Assembly: GCA_042088965.1 (NCBI GenBank)
Contig: JBELLC010000009.1
Span: 1 to 40,025, forward strand
DNA length: 40,025 bases
Origin: TMED26 sp042088965
Lineage (GTDB): Bacteria > Pseudomonadota > Alphaproteobacteria > Thalassobaculales > Thalassobaculaceae
Reading direction: 5' to 3'
Position numbers and translations under genes: made by a program. Numbering within the stretch: the first letter of the stretch is position 1; every line of letters starts with the position of its first letter. The notes under the pieces are model-generated. The model made no database searches. It was not told where the DNA came from and was given only the letters and a program-made list of their open reading frames with translations. Below, one piece after another: positions 7,967-17,396 of this stretch.

Positions 7967-8857
7967 TTAGCGGGCGTTAATCCGATCACGCTGCGCCAAC
8001 AAGGCGCGGGCACGGTCGGCAATCGGGATATCAATCATTTTACCTTGATACGCGACGGCCCCTTCACCGCGTGCCAAGGCGGCGTCATAGACAGCAATGA
8101 GGGCTTCAGCCGCGTTGATTTCAGCCTCGGTGGGGGCAAATTCCGCGTTTAAAATGGCCACCTGTGCCGGGTGGATGCATGAGCCACCATCAAAGCCTAA
8201 CGCGCGGGCGCGGGCAATATCCGTGCGGTATTGTGCCAGATCAGAGAAATTAGCAATCGAGCCGGGGTAACCGTGGGCCATGATTCCCGCCTCGCGAGCC
8301 GCAAGTTGGACCTGCTGCATGCAGCCAATGAGGTCTTGCGAGAGGGTTGCCGGCATGGCCAGCATATGGGCGAAATCTTCGCCGCCAATGGTGATGGAAC
8401 GGTTGCGTGTGCTGGCTTTAGCAATCTCGCGCGCATTTAAGAAACCTTTGGCGGTTTCCACCTGCAACATGAAGCAGGTATGCCCTAGGGGCAGGCCCCG
8501 CTCCAGTTCAAGCTCAGCAATCACTTCTTCCAAAAAAACAATATGATCAGCAGATTCTACTTTTGGAATCACGATGCCCATCACGTCAGGGCCGACGGCG
8601 GCTTCCAAATCGGGCACGGCCAACCGCCATGGCCGATTAATCCGCACCAAGACATCAGCGCCTGCTTGACCAACAATTGCCGCCACCGAAGGCACAAGGG
8701 AACGGGCGCGGGCTTTTTCGGCAGGCGCAACAGCGTCCTCTAAATCAATTTTAATGGCATCTGCACCGCGTGTATGAGCCTTGGCAACAAATCGCTCAGA
8801 GGTGGCGGGAATAAACAGCATTGAACGCCATAACGGCATTGGGCTCGGGTTAGTCAT
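7967..8857 (-). CDS. CitE-like CoA-ester lyase (HpcH/HpaI family)
   Basis: The product is a TIM-barrel lyase of the citrate lyase beta / malyl-CoA lyase group. The family motifs appear in order: RSMLFIPA, IKIDLEDAVAPAEKARAR, VRIN, IPKVE, MLQVETAKG, IGGEDFAHML with metal-binding acidic residues, and the closing FDGGSCIHPAQV. Such enzymes cleave or form (S)-malyl-, citramalyl- or 3-hydroxyacyl-CoA esters using Mg2+. It is the last gene of a three-gene minus-strand operon, three bases after the CoA-transferase stop, so a dicarboxylyl-CoA made by that transferase is a reasonable substrate guess. The exact acid cannot be named. Confidence 0.9.
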   Translation of the reverse strand: MTNPSPMPLWRSMLFIPATSERFVAKAHTRGADAIKIDLEDAVAPAEKARARSLVPSVAAIVGQAGADVLVRINRPWRLAVPDLEAAVGPDVMGIVIPKVESADHIVFLEEVIAELELERGLPLGHTCFMLQVETAKGFLNAREIAKASTRNRSITIGGEDFAHMLAMPATLSQDLIGCMQQVQLAAREAGIMAHGYPGSIANFSDLAQYRTDIARARALGFDGGSCIHPAQVAILNAEFAPTEAEINAAEALIAVYDAALARGEGAVAYQGKMIDIPIADRARALLAQRDRINAR

Positions 8858-8860
8858 GGC

Positions 8861-10075
8861 TTAAATCACTCCTTCAAGGGTCAATGCAGCCAGGTCATCG
8901 GCATGAAGGCCGATGGCACCATAGATATCGCTATTATGTTGCCCTAAATCAGGGGCTGGTGTGCGGATCGCGGCAGGGGTTTCAGAAAGACGGGGAACCA
9001 CATTATGCATTGGTGTGCCATCCATTTCATCATCTGGCAACTCGACAATAATGGCGCGGTCCTCAATATAAGGGTGGTCCATCAGTTGGGAGACATCAGC
9101 AACAGGGCCAACAGTCACATCAGCTGCTTCAAAAATTTCTAAGAGATCGCTTTGGCTATGGGCGGCCATAAAAGCGGCCACAATTGGGTCAAGGTCAGCG
9201 TTATTGGCAACCCGATCAGAATTACTCTTAAAGCGCGGATCATCAATTAATTCAGGCTGGCCAATAGCCTTAAAGAGCCGTGCCGCCATGGCTTGCATGG
9301 AGGCGGACAAGGCGACAAAGCGGCCATCTTTTGTCGCATAGACATTACGCGGTGCCGTCTGATTAGAGAGCGAGCCTGTCCGCTCTGGCACATGCCCTGT
9401 CAGTTTGTAATTTGCAGCGTTTGGGCCGAGGATAGAATGAATTGGGTCGAAGATAGGCAGGTCGATGATTTGCCCTTTGCCGCCGCTAACCTCGATTGTC
9501 CGTGTCGCCACCATAACCGCAAAGGCACCATACAGCCCGGCAATATTATCAGCCAGCGCCAGCGGCGGCAGGACCGGCGGCCGGTCAGCAAACCCGTTGG
9601 CTGTTGCATAGCCGCTCATGGCTTCGATCAAACTGCCAAAGCCCGGTTTATGTTTATAGAGGCCGGTTTGACCCCAGCCTGATACCCGCACAATAATGAG
9701 ATTTGGTTGTCGTTGGTGCAAGTGTTCGGGGCCAAGGCCCCATGCTTCCATCGTGCCCGGTTTGAAGTTTTCAACGATGACATTTGCTGTTGCCACCAGA
9801 TCAAGGAAAACCTCACGGCCCCGTTCGGTGCGCAGATCTAAGGTGACGCTTTTTTTATTGCGGCAATAGACTTTCCAATGGGTACTGACGCCCTTGGTTT
9901 TCCAGTTGCGGAGGTCATCGCCGACGCCGGGGCGCTCGATTTTAATCACTTCGGCACCATGGTCTGCCATCACATGGGTAATGGCATTGCCAGCGACCAG
10001 GCGTGACAGATCAAGGATCCGAATACCGCCAAGCGCGGCGGGTGCATCAGGTTGATAGTCAAGGTGGACAGTCAT
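8861..10075 (-). CDS. Class III CoA-transferase (CaiB/BaiF family)
   Basis: The 404-residue protein transfers CoA between carboxylic acids by the formyl-CoA-transferase mechanism. It opens with GIRILDLSRLVAGN and ADHGAEVIKIERPGVGDDLR, has the NKKSVTLDL and ENFKPGTMEAWGL motifs, and carries the expected catalytic aspartate at D176 in PPLALADNIAGLYGAF. A C-terminal NSDRVANNADLDPIV segment is also typical. It lies between the iron alcohol dehydrogenase (21 bases upstream) and the CitE-like lyase (3 bases downstream). The order fits activation of an acid to its CoA ester followed by lysis to acetyl-, propionyl- or similar CoA and a 2-oxoacid. This pathway is inferred. Confidence 0.92.
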   Translation of the reverse strand: MTVHLDYQPDAPAALGGIRILDLSRLVAGNAITHVMADHGAEVIKIERPGVGDDLRNWKTKGVSTHWKVYCRNKKSVTLDLRTERGREVFLDLVATANVIVENFKPGTMEAWGLGPEHLHQRQPNLIIVRVSGWGQTGLYKHKPGFGSLIEAMSGYATANGFADRPPVLPPLALADNIAGLYGAFAVMVATRTIEVSGGKGQIIDLPIFDPIHSILGPNAANYKLTGHVPERTGSLSNQTAPRNVYATKDGRFVALSASMQAMAARLFKAIGQPELIDDPRFKSNSDRVANNADLDPIVAAFMAAHSQSDLLEIFEAADVTVGPVADVSQLMDHPYIEDRAIIVELPDDEMDGTPMHNVVPRLSETPAAIRTPAPDLGQHNSDIYGAIGLHADDLAALTLEGVI

Positions 10076-10096
10076 TAAAACGCTTTCTCAGAAATC

Positions 10097-11251
10097 TTAC
10101 AGATCACCGCCAACGGCGCGGGTAAAAATTTGTCGGTAGTCAGCGGCTGAAAAGGCAATTGGATTTGTCGCCGCTGAGGGGTCAACAGCGGCCATTTCAC
10201 CGATAAGGTCAGCTTGTACAAGATCAATCCCAAGGTCAGCTAACTGATGGGGGATTGCAAGTGTTTGGCGGATCTCTAAAACCCAATCAATAACAGCGGT
10301 TGCAGAGGGCAAAGCTAAACATCCTGCAAGATAGCGAAGAGGGCCCTCAATCTGTGGCCGGTTGGCTGTCAGCACATAAGGCATGACCACAGCGTTCAGC
10401 ATGCCGTGATGGGCGTCATACAGTGCGCCAAGCGGATGGGCGAGGGCATGCATGGCCCCAAGCCCCCGTTGAAAAGCCGTCGCCCCCATGGTCGACGCTG
10501 TCAGCATTTCTACACGGGCGTCCATATCGGTGCCGTCAGCATAGGCGCGGGGCAGCCATTCCTTGACCAGCCGAATCCCCTCAACGGCGATGCCTCGGGC
10601 CATTGGATGATACCCAGGCGCACAGAAGGCTTCCAGGTTATGCGATAAAGCATCCATCCCTGTTGCTGCTGTCAGCGCGCCAGGGAGGCCGATCGTTAGC
10701 GCTGGATCAGCGATGACAATGGCAGGCAGCAGGCGAGGATGAAAGATGATCCGTTTAACCTGGTGATCTGTATCTGTGATGACAGAAGCACGGCCAACCT
10801 CGGACCCCGTGCCGGCGGTGGTTGGCACCGCAATAATGGGATGAATCGCTGCGGTATCGGCGCGCCGCCAATTGTCGCCAATGTCCTCAAGATCAAACAG
10901 CTGGCAGCTCTGGCCTGCGATCAAAGCAATCGCCTTGCCCGCATCAAGGGCGCTGCCGCCGCCAAAGGCGATCACGCCATCATGGCCATTGGCCCGGAAA
11001 CAGGCGGCGCCATCAGCAACGTTTTGACCTGTGGGGTTACCTTTAATATCACTAAAAACGTCTGCTTTTAGGCCATTTTCATGGCAAATTGACAGCGCTT
11101 CGGAGATCATTGCTCGCGGCCGCAGACCCGGATCGGTGACAATTAACGGCCGGCTAATGCCAAGATCGTGGCACGCTGCTGCTAATTCTTTGAGGCGACC
11201 GCTGCCGAAGCGAATGGTGGTCGGATAATTCCAATTTCCCTGACGTGTCAT
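10097..11251 (-). CDS. Iron-containing alcohol dehydrogenase
   Basis: This is a group III NAD(P)-dependent alcohol dehydrogenase of normal length (384 residues). The nucleotide loop is GGGSALDAGKAIAL (97-110), AVPTTAGTGSEV follows, and the metal ligands can be placed at D200 and H204 (GMDALSHNLEAF), H268 (AMHALAHPLG) and H282 (DAHHGM), with the family's spacing. It interconverts an alcohol with an aldehyde or semialdehyde in the cytoplasm. As first gene of the operon with the CoA-transferase and CitE-like lyase, it may handle a hydroxyacid such as 4-hydroxybutyrate, but this is inference. AAGGGTACC before the ATG provides a ribosome binding site. Confidence 0.92.
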   Translation of the reverse strand: MTRQGNWNYPTTIRFGSGRLKELAAACHDLGISRPLIVTDPGLRPRAMISEALSICHENGLKADVFSDIKGNPTGQNVADGAACFRANGHDGVIAFGGGSALDAGKAIALIAGQSCQLFDLEDIGDNWRRADTAAIHPIIAVPTTAGTGSEVGRASVITDTDHQVKRIIFHPRLLPAIVIADPALTIGLPGALTAATGMDALSHNLEAFCAPGYHPMARGIAVEGIRLVKEWLPRAYADGTDMDARVEMLTASTMGATAFQRGLGAMHALAHPLGALYDAHHGMLNAVVMPYVLTANRPQIEGPLRYLAGCLALPSATAVIDWVLEIRQTLAIPHQLADLGIDLVQADLIGEMAAVDPSAATNPIAFSAADYRQIFTRAVGGDL

Positions 11252-11359
11252 GGTACCCTTATCGTCTGCAAAGGAGGTTGATTCTTCGCCCCATGTTGGG
11301 CTGTCCGGGCCGCTAAAACCAGGGTTATTTTTGCTGCAACAAATAACGGGTGACGGTGT

Positions 11360-12604
11360 TTAAGGTTTCAACTTTGCCTTTAAGGCCTCACAAACCTGAT
11401 CAATGACGGTGGTCCAGTCGCCGAACTCAGGTTGCCAGAAAAGCTGCATGTCGGGATACAAGGGCGACTGCCCCGTCGCGCCTGCCCAGCGCCATTCTGC
11501 ACTCAGGCTCAATAAGGTCCAAACGGGCTTACCCAAAGCTCCGGCTAAATGTGCAACAGAGGAATCAACGCTGATCACAAGATCCAATTGCGCCAAAACA
11601 TCGGCGGTATCAGCAAAATCCTTGAGGTGTTGGGAGAGATCAATGAGCGGGGTTTTTTGAGGATTAAAAGATGCTGCCTGTTGGCCAACTTGCAGGCTGT
11701 AAAAATCAATTCCATTGATCGCTAACAGCGGCGCGAATTGCTCGACCGCAATAGACCGTGCCCAATCGTTTTCATGCAGCGGATTACCAGCCCAACAAAG
11801 GCCAACGCGCAGACGGCCTGTATCGGCTAAACGATGGCCGTCCTGGGGGGCGAATAAGTAAGGCCGATCACTGTTCATTTGGGCATCGTTGAGCCCGAGT
11901 TTAAGCGGCACGCTCATCATGAGTTCTGCATAGTCAAATTCCGTTATGCGGCGGCCAATAACCGCTGTGACGCCCGGTGCAGAACGCAGGATCCGCCATA
12001 GATTGGGCTCGCATGAGATGGTTACATGGGCACCGCGGTCCGCTAATACCTGTGCAAAACGGCTGAACTGAATGACATCACCTGCACCTTGTTCGGCCAC
12101 CAAAAGAAATTTTTTCCCGGCGACAGCCTGGCCTTGCCAAACCGGGATGCCAATGGCCGCCATTTCCTGCTCAAAGGTTCGGCGTGAGCCGCGGGTTTCG
12201 TACAAACACAAACCTTTTTGCAAATGCCCTTTACACAAATACAAAAGTCCCAGCTGTGTCTGAATAGCATCCTGCTCTACCGCCATTAAGCTACAGCGCG
12301 TGAGCAAGGTAATGGATTTGTCGATCTGCGAGAGAAATGCACATACTTTACTATAATTGGCATAAAGCGGCCAATATTCTGGCCGACTAATGATGGCTTT
12401 GCGGGCAAGCTTATCAGCTGAAATCAGGTCATGTTTACGCTGTTTAACCTGTGCAGCCAGACTGAGGCTGCGGGATAATAACGGTCGAGCGCCAATAAGT
12501 TCGCCAATAATTTGATCAGCTTTGTCAATCTCGCCCGCCCGCATAAGCCGGTCGACAAATTTCATAACATCGCTGGTCGCGACAGGTTTTGGTGCACTAT
12601 TCAC
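11360..12604 (-). CDS. TPR protein with a GT9/GT41-like glycosyltransferase C-terminal domain
   Basis: The N-terminal 140 residues are helical with TPR-like periodicity (VDRLMRAGEIDKADQII, LAAQVKQRKHDLISADKL, LGLLYLCKGHLQKGLCLYE). The C-terminal half carries signs of the heptosyltransferase-like domain common in TPR-GT proteins: VAEQGAGDVIQFSRF, VGLCWAGNP, DVLAQLDLVISVDSSVAHLAGALGKPVW and SPLYPDMQLF. A sugar acceptor cannot be named, and such proteins often sit beside secreted RTX or surface-glycan genes. The start at 12604 is GTG, an ATG at 12565 is the alternative, and neither has a clear ribosome binding site. It follows the T1SS adaptor by 34 bases on the same strand and probably belongs to that operon. 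Confidence 0.8.
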   Translation of the reverse strand: MNSAPKPVATSDVMKFVDRLMRAGEIDKADQIIGELIGARPLLSRSLSLAAQVKQRKHDLISADKLARKAIISRPEYWPLYANYSKVCAFLSQIDKSITLLTRCSLMAVEQDAIQTQLGLLYLCKGHLQKGLCLYETRGSRRTFEQEMAAIGIPVWQGQAVAGKKFLLVAEQGAGDVIQFSRFAQVLADRGAHVTISCEPNLWRILRSAPGVTAVIGRRITEFDYAELMMSVPLKLGLNDAQMNSDRPYLFAPQDGHRLADTGRLRVGLCWAGNPLHENDWARSIAVEQFAPLLAINGIDFYSLQVGQQAASFNPQKTPLIDLSQHLKDFADTADVLAQLDLVISVDSSVAHLAGALGKPVWTLLSLSAEWRWAGATGQSPLYPDMQLFWQPEFGDWTTVIDQVCEALKAKLKP

Positions 12605-12638
12605 AACGTTTTTTGCATTATTGACCGAATTTTAGGCG

Positions 12639-14003
12639 CTAGGACGGTTCTCTTAGTGCCATGTAAAAGCTCAAGAACAATGGCTCGACGATATAAAATA
12701 ACAATGATTGTTGCCCAACGCCAATCATCGATAACGCCGGCATTCCTGATCTTAGCTGTGCATTTGGGATAATCTCTTCCAATGAGTCTTTATCAAGCCG
12801 AATCAGCGCCCGATAATATGGAAGCTTTCCTGGCTGATCAACTACGGCGTCAGACACGCTTTGCAGCGTTGCGGCAATGGGGTGGGTGAAACGTTGATTG
12901 AAAGACGTGAGACGCACTTGCACGTTTGTGACGTTGCTGAGGTTATCAATATCCCGTTGTTTGATTTGTGCTTCGACAATGAAATTATCATCATCTGGCA
13001 CCAATTTCATGATGACTTCACCACGGCGAATGAAACCGCCGACAGTTGAAAGGGTCGAGTTAAGGATCCGTCCAGAGCGCGGTGCTTTAATCTCTAACTT
13101 TTGCTCGCGGGCGCGGGTCACCGACAAGCGTTCTTCCAGCTCTCTAATGGTCGCCTCACGCTCTGTGATCTGCCGTAACGCTTCACTTTCGGTGCGCTTT
13201 TGGATGTTGATAATTTGCAGCTGGACGTTATTGATTTGTTCCTGAAAGCGGGCTATCTGGCCGGTTAATCTGCTCATCGTCGCGTCGAGATTGGACTGCG
13301 CACGCTCCAGGCCCCGCAGCCGTGATTTCCGCTCTAAGCCCTTATCGAACAGTATTTGGACGTCTTCGAGTTCTTTTTGGATCAGCACTTTTTGCTGTCG
13401 TCGGGCAACAAGCTCCTCAGATGCGGCGCTGATTTGGATTTCCAATTGGTCCATATTGCTGAGTTGTAAATTCACAAGACCATCCAGGCTCTGTCGACGC
13501 GCGGCCAACAGTTTCTGCTCCTCTTCAAACAAGGTTTGGGTTTCCGCATCAAACGTTGTTTGGTCGATCTCTTCCGGTAGCCGGATTGTTGTGTCACCGG
13601 TTAATTCGGCTTGCCAGCGGCTATTCTTGATCTTTTCTTCGATCAGCTTGTTACTCAACAGTGTCACTTGTGCGCCAACCGTTGTGTTATCAAGCCGGAC
13701 TAAGACTTGGCCTTTTTCAACCGTATCGCCATCACGTACGAAGATCTCAGAGATTACCCCATCTTCGTCGTGCTGAATTTTTTTAATCTGGCTGTCGACC
13801 ATTAATACACCGGGCGCCATAATCGCGCTGGATAATGGCGCTAAACTGGCCCAGCCCCCCAAGACAACAAAAAACAGAAAGATGATGGTATAGCCAAAAA
13901 CGGATGCCCGCTGCCATTTTGGTTTTGCCTGCACGCTGATTTGCTCAAAAGGGTCGCTGTTCAGCGCCAGCGGTGTTGGGCTATCGCGCTCTATTAAGCT
14001 CAT
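12639..14003 (-). CDS. T1SS periplasmic adaptor (HlyD/PrtE family)
   Basis: The 454-residue product is a membrane-fusion protein that joins an inner-membrane ABC exporter to a TolC-type outer-membrane channel. It has a short cytoplasmic tail, one transmembrane segment (TIIFLFFVVLGGWASLAPL, about 39-57), the lipoyl half IQHDEDGVISEIFVRDGD, a long coiled-coil region (about 95-290, rich in E, Q, L and R), the second lipoyl half LEIKAPRSGRIL and a C-terminal beta-barrel part ending in PLFLSFYMALREPS. The ATG overlaps the stop of the upstream ABC gene by four bases (ATGA), so the two are translationally coupled. No outer-membrane TolC gene is in the window. Confidence 0.93.
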   Translation of the reverse strand: MSLIERDSPTPLALNSDPFEQISVQAKPKWQRASVFGYTIIFLFFVVLGGWASLAPLSSAIMAPGVLMVDSQIKKIQHDEDGVISEIFVRDGDTVEKGQVLVRLDNTTVGAQVTLLSNKLIEEKIKNSRWQAELTGDTTIRLPEEIDQTTFDAETQTLFEEEQKLLAARRQSLDGLVNLQLSNMDQLEIQISAASEELVARRQQKVLIQKELEDVQILFDKGLERKSRLRGLERAQSNLDATMSRLTGQIARFQEQINNVQLQIINIQKRTESEALRQITEREATIRELEERLSVTRAREQKLEIKAPRSGRILNSTLSTVGGFIRRGEVIMKLVPDDDNFIVEAQIKQRDIDNLSNVTNVQVRLTSFNQRFTHPIAATLQSVSDAVVDQPGKLPYYRALIRLDKDSLEEIIPNAQLRSGMPALSMIGVGQQSLLFYIVEPLFLSFYMALREPS

Positions 14004-15826
14004 GACGCGCTCTCACTGGTACCCGTGTTGTTGGCGGCGGCGACACGATCCGTTGCAGGTTCTGTCTGCGCGGCGTCTGATGCTGAGGATTTTGGTCCAG
14101 TAACTTCTTTCTGGTCCTTTTGGGCGATGGGCACGATGACATTGTCGCGATTTGTGAAATTCTGCACTGTGCCGCCGGATAAGATCAGGACTTTATCGAC
14201 GAATTGCAAAATATTGGGACGGTGGGCGATGACCATAACAATACAGTTGCGTTCTTTTGCATCAAGAATAGCTTTGTTCAGGGCCTTTTCGCCTTCGCTG
14301 TCGAGATGGGCGTTGGGCTCGTCTAATACCAGCAAATGGGGATTGCCAAACAGCGCCCTTGCAAGACCAACACGCTGGCGTTGGCCACCAGAAAGCAGTG
14401 AGCCTTGGTCCCCAACGTCGGTATCAAAGCCGTTCGGTAGGTTTTGAATGACAGTATCCACCCCCGCCATTTGGGCGGCGTCGATGATATCCTTTGAAGA
14501 TGCCGTTTCCTGAAGGCGCGCAATATTTTCCGCAACAGTGCCGTCAAGGAGTTCCACATTCTGTGGCAGATAACCCACATGTTGGCCAAGGTTTTCAGAG
14601 GGCCATGCATACACATCGCTGCCGGCAAGCCGAACAACCCCATTGGTTGGTTTTATCAAACCAATGATAATCGACGCCAAAGTTGTCTTGCCGGCGGCTG
14701 AATGGCCAACAATGCCAATGATCTCGCCAGGTTTTGCGGTGAAATTGATATTAGAGAGTATCGGCCGTTCAATGCCGGCAACTTTGTAGCTCACATTATC
14801 AACAACTAAGTCGCCAGCGACGTCTGTGGGGATGACGCTAGATCGGGGCTTATCAACAGCTTCGGCAAGACTGTTGGTAATCGTCGCGTAGTCCGCTCTG
14901 AGATCGCCGATATGTTGATAACTGCCAACCAGCGATTCGAGCGGCATTAAGGCGCGACCAACCAAAATCACAGACGCCATCATTGCCCCTGGCGACATCA
15001 CGCTGCCAGGTGTCATAATTTCCATCGCCGCTGCCGTCATCACGGTCATTTGAATGGCCATGCGCAAAAATTTCGTCGTTGCGCCCAGAATTGCAGCGCG
15101 TTTGCTGGCAATGTTTTGGTAATAAATTGTCTCTTCATTGCCAACATGCCATCGCTTCACGATTGTCGGTGACATGCCCATAGATTCAACAATGTCAGAA
15201 TTGCGGACAGCAACAGATGCTGTTTTGCTCATGGCGCCCATGCTGGCGCTGGCGCGGCGAAGCGCCGATTTGGTCAATCGATCGTTTGCAATGGCTAACA
15301 CAACGAGAATCAGCGCCCCGGCAGTGGCGACGATACCAACCCAGAAATTGAGGATGAAAAGAACCAAAATGAACAACGGGATCCACGGTGCATCCAGCAT
15401 GTTGAACATTGCAGGGCTGGTCAGCATGCCATGGAACCTATGTAAGGCCTGGATCGGCTGGATCGATTTCACTTTGCCCCGTGACAGCGCACTTGAAAGT
15501 GCGCAACGCAGCAACCGCCCGCTCAATCGTCTGTCGATGAAAGATCCGACGTGCAAAAACACATAGGACCGGGCGATGTCTATGATCGCTTGGATCAACA
15601 GTGCAAATATGGCCATCGTGAATAAAGCGGCCAAGGTTGCCATACTGTAGCTGGACAGGACGCGCGTAAAAACCGAGAACATATACAAAGGCAGCACGAG
15701 AATGAATAAGTTCACCGCAAAGCTGAATATTGCAACGCTGACAAAAGCCCCTCGACAGGCGCGGAGGGCATCCGTTAATGCGTTTTTGGTCTCATTATTT
15801 TCCGGCTGTGTTTTAATGATGCTCAT
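14000..15826 (-). CDS. T1SS permease/ATPase (PrtD/RsaD family), copy 1
   Basis: This inner-membrane ABC half-transporter should dimerise and export an unfolded RTX-type protein. The N-terminal ~330 residues form the transmembrane domain (AVNLFILVLPLYMFSVFTRV, then FALLIQAIIDIAR, and FILVLFILNFWVGIVAT). The ATPase domain has Walker A GHSAAGKTT (about 370), signature LSGGQRQRVGLARAL, Walker B LLVLDEPNAHLD and the H-loop IAHRPN. The N-terminal region lacks a peptidase C39 domain, as in PrtD-type exporters. The tail after residue 570 is low-complexity and polar. The first in-frame codon at 15829 is TTG, and ATG at 15826 is the better start. The substrate may be the RTX protease at 539-1684 or an unseen protein. 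Confidence 0.94.
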   Translation of the reverse strand: MSIIKTQPENNETKNALTDALRACRGAFVSVAIFSFAVNLFILVLPLYMFSVFTRVLSSYSMATLAALFTMAIFALLIQAIIDIARSYVFLHVGSFIDRRLSGRLLRCALSSALSRGKVKSIQPIQALHRFHGMLTSPAMFNMLDAPWIPLFILVLFILNFWVGIVATAGALILVVLAIANDRLTKSALRRASASMGAMSKTASVAVRNSDIVESMGMSPTIVKRWHVGNEETIYYQNIASKRAAILGATTKFLRMAIQMTVMTAAAMEIMTPGSVMSPGAMMASVILVGRALMPLESLVGSYQHIGDLRADYATITNSLAEAVDKPRSSVIPTDVAGDLVVDNVSYKVAGIERPILSNINFTAKPGEIIGIVGHSAAGKTTLASIIIGLIKPTNGVVRLAGSDVYAWPSENLGQHVGYLPQNVELLDGTVAENIARLQETASSKDIIDAAQMAGVDTVIQNLPNGFDTDVGDQGSLLSGGQRQRVGLARALFGNPHLLVLDEPNAHLDSEGEKALNKAILDAKERNCIVMVIAHRPNILQFVDKVLILSGGTVQNFTNRDNVIVPIAQKDQKEVTGPKSSASDAAQTEPATDRVAAANNTGTSESAS

Positions 15827-16124
15827 CAACTACGCTTTGCAAAACGGGATCAGCTCGGCTGATCTACGCGGGGACGCTTTGTTGTATAATATACTGTGGT
15901 TTGTCAGCCCCGAGTGGTAAAAGTGATTACACTAACCATCATGTAAGTTCAATGCTGTTCGCTACAAGCAATATGCGGAGTTTGAGCCGTTTTGTGTATC
16001 ACAATATCGCGATGTGTCGTGTAATGGATCATGGAATATCACAGATTTGTAAGGCGATTTGGCGTTACATTTGGTGCCTGAGGACAAGAGCCAACGCAGA
16101 GTGGCGTTTTAGGGAGCACGTTGG
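15827..16124. promoter_or_regulatory. Divergent intergenic region between the T1SS operon and the glycan operon
   Basis: About 300 bases without a gene. It must hold the promoters of the minus-strand T1SS operon and of the plus-strand glycan operon. A palindrome at 15848-15864 is the only clear structure. TATAAT occurs at 15885-15890 but no matching -35 box is seen at proper spacing on either strand. AGGGAG near the right end is the ribosome binding site of the next gene. Confidence 0.5.
15848..15864. promoter_or_regulatory. Palindrome, possible operator
   Basis: GATCAGC-tcg-GCTGATC is a perfect 7-base inverted repeat with a 3-base centre. It lies 22 bases upstream of the start codon of the T1SS ABC gene, so it could be a dimeric regulator site or a short hairpin in the 5' leader. 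Confidence 0.35.
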
Positions 16125-17294
16125 ATGAGTCGGATTCTTCTCGCCTGGGAATTGGGTGACGGCCTGGGGCACGTCACCCGGATTTTGAAAATTGCGCAGA
16201 AGTTAGCGTCTTTGGGGCATGACTGTATGGTTGTTTGCCGTGATATTGAGGGGGCGGGGCAGCATGTGCAAAAGGCGGGCTTTGATGTCATCGCCGCCCC
16301 GGAAACCAAAATCGAATTATCGTCGGCGAATAACCTTCCGCCGTCATCGGCAGGGGATATCCTTGGCTTCATTGGGTTTACTGAACCTAATCGACTGGGC
16401 CCTTTGGTGCGTGCTTGGGACGCTTTGGTGCGTCGCCTGGATCCGGATTTGGTGATTCTTGACTATGCCCCCACGGCGCGCCTTGCAATCGGTCCATCGC
16501 GGTCGGTTATTGTCATTGGTGACGGCTTTACAACCCCGCCTGCCGTCGAGGGGAGGTTCCCAAAATTCCGCCCCGCGCCATTGCTGGTTGACGAGGCCAA
16601 GATCATGGAAACGATCCACACGGTGCAGGCAGAATATGGCGGCTGGTGTCCCGGTATATTGCCGGAGCTATTTGAGGGTAACCGGACGTTTATCATTACC
16701 TTGCCCGAGCTTGATAGCTTTGCCAAGACACGCAAACAAAAAGCCGTTGGCCCCCTTTTGACATTGCCGAAGCCGGTCGAAGATACGCCAACTGTTGATT
16801 ATTTCGCCTACCTGTCGGCGACAGCGAAAGGCATCAATAAGACGCTGACCGCCTTAAACGGGTCTGGTTTGAAAGGATCAATTTTTCTGCGTGATAGCTC
16901 CCAAAAAGGCCGTGATTATTTGCTGAAAAGGAATTTTACTGTCCACGAGGGTCCCCAAGACATGGCGCAGATGGCAGCGATGTCGCGGATGGTGATCCAT
17001 CATGGCGGCGTTGGCACATGTGAAACCTTATTGGGGCTTGGCCGACCACAGTTTATTTTTCCGCGCCATGTTGAACAACGGCTAAATGCCAAGATTCTGG
17101 TGGCAAGCGGCATCGCTGACTCGATCCCGTCAATCGAGGATGTTAACCTCAGCGAAGCGCACGCAAAAATGCAAAAAGTTGCCCACGATGACGCCTTGGC
17201 GCAGCGCGCCCGCAATATTGGCAAAGGTCTGGCGGCGCGGCCACATGCCTCGCTGGATACAATCGTTGCGAACTGCATTGAGCTTTTGCCGTAG
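16125..17294 (+). CDS. UGT/MGT-like glycosyltransferase (GT-B fold)
   Basis: The 389-residue protein resembles the macrolide- and UDP-glycosyltransferase group (GT1-like, GT-B fold). The N-terminal domain opens ILLAWELGDGLGHVTRI, with the GLGHVTR loop typical for acceptor binding. The C-terminal domain carries the donor-binding region MVIHHGGVGTCETLLGLGRPQFIFPRH, split here by key residues HHGG and the later E-Q-R-x-N-A, as in MurG/UGT-type enzymes. The donor sugar cannot be read. It is first in a plus-strand glycan operon, with AGGGAG as ribosome binding site. A 102-base gap separates it from the AroE-like gene. Confidence 0.85.
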   Translation: MSRILLAWELGDGLGHVTRILKIAQKLASLGHDCMVVCRDIEGAGQHVQKAGFDVIAAPETKIELSSANNLPPSSAGDILGFIGFTEPNRLGPLVRAWDALVRRLDPDLVILDYAPTARLAIGPSRSVIVIGDGFTTPPAVEGRFPKFRPAPLLVDEAKIMETIHTVQAEYGGWCPGILPELFEGNRTFIITLPELDSFAKTRKQKAVGPLLTLPKPVEDTPTVDYFAYLSATAKGINKTLTALNGSGLKGSIFLRDSSQKGRDYLLKRNFTVHEGPQDMAQMAAMSRMVIHHGGVGTCETLLGLGRPQFIFPRHVEQRLNAKILVASGIADSIPSIEDVNLSEAHAKMQKVAHDDALAQRARNIGKGLAARPHASLDTIVANCIELLP

Positions 17295-17396
17295 AAGCCT
17301 ATCATGATCGCTCCGGCGCCTGCTGGCAAACGTCGTCGCATATCACATGCGGTGCAGTTATTGGCCACCGTTAACGCTCGATATTTGGATTAAACC

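Noticed and set aside
15885..15890. TATAAT as a promoter -10 box
   Set aside because: No plausible -35 element lies 16-18 bases away on either strand.
15901..16128. 75-codon plus-strand frame in the divergent intergenic region
   Set aside because: It overlaps the start of the UGT-like gene, has no ribosome binding site and no recognisable sequence.
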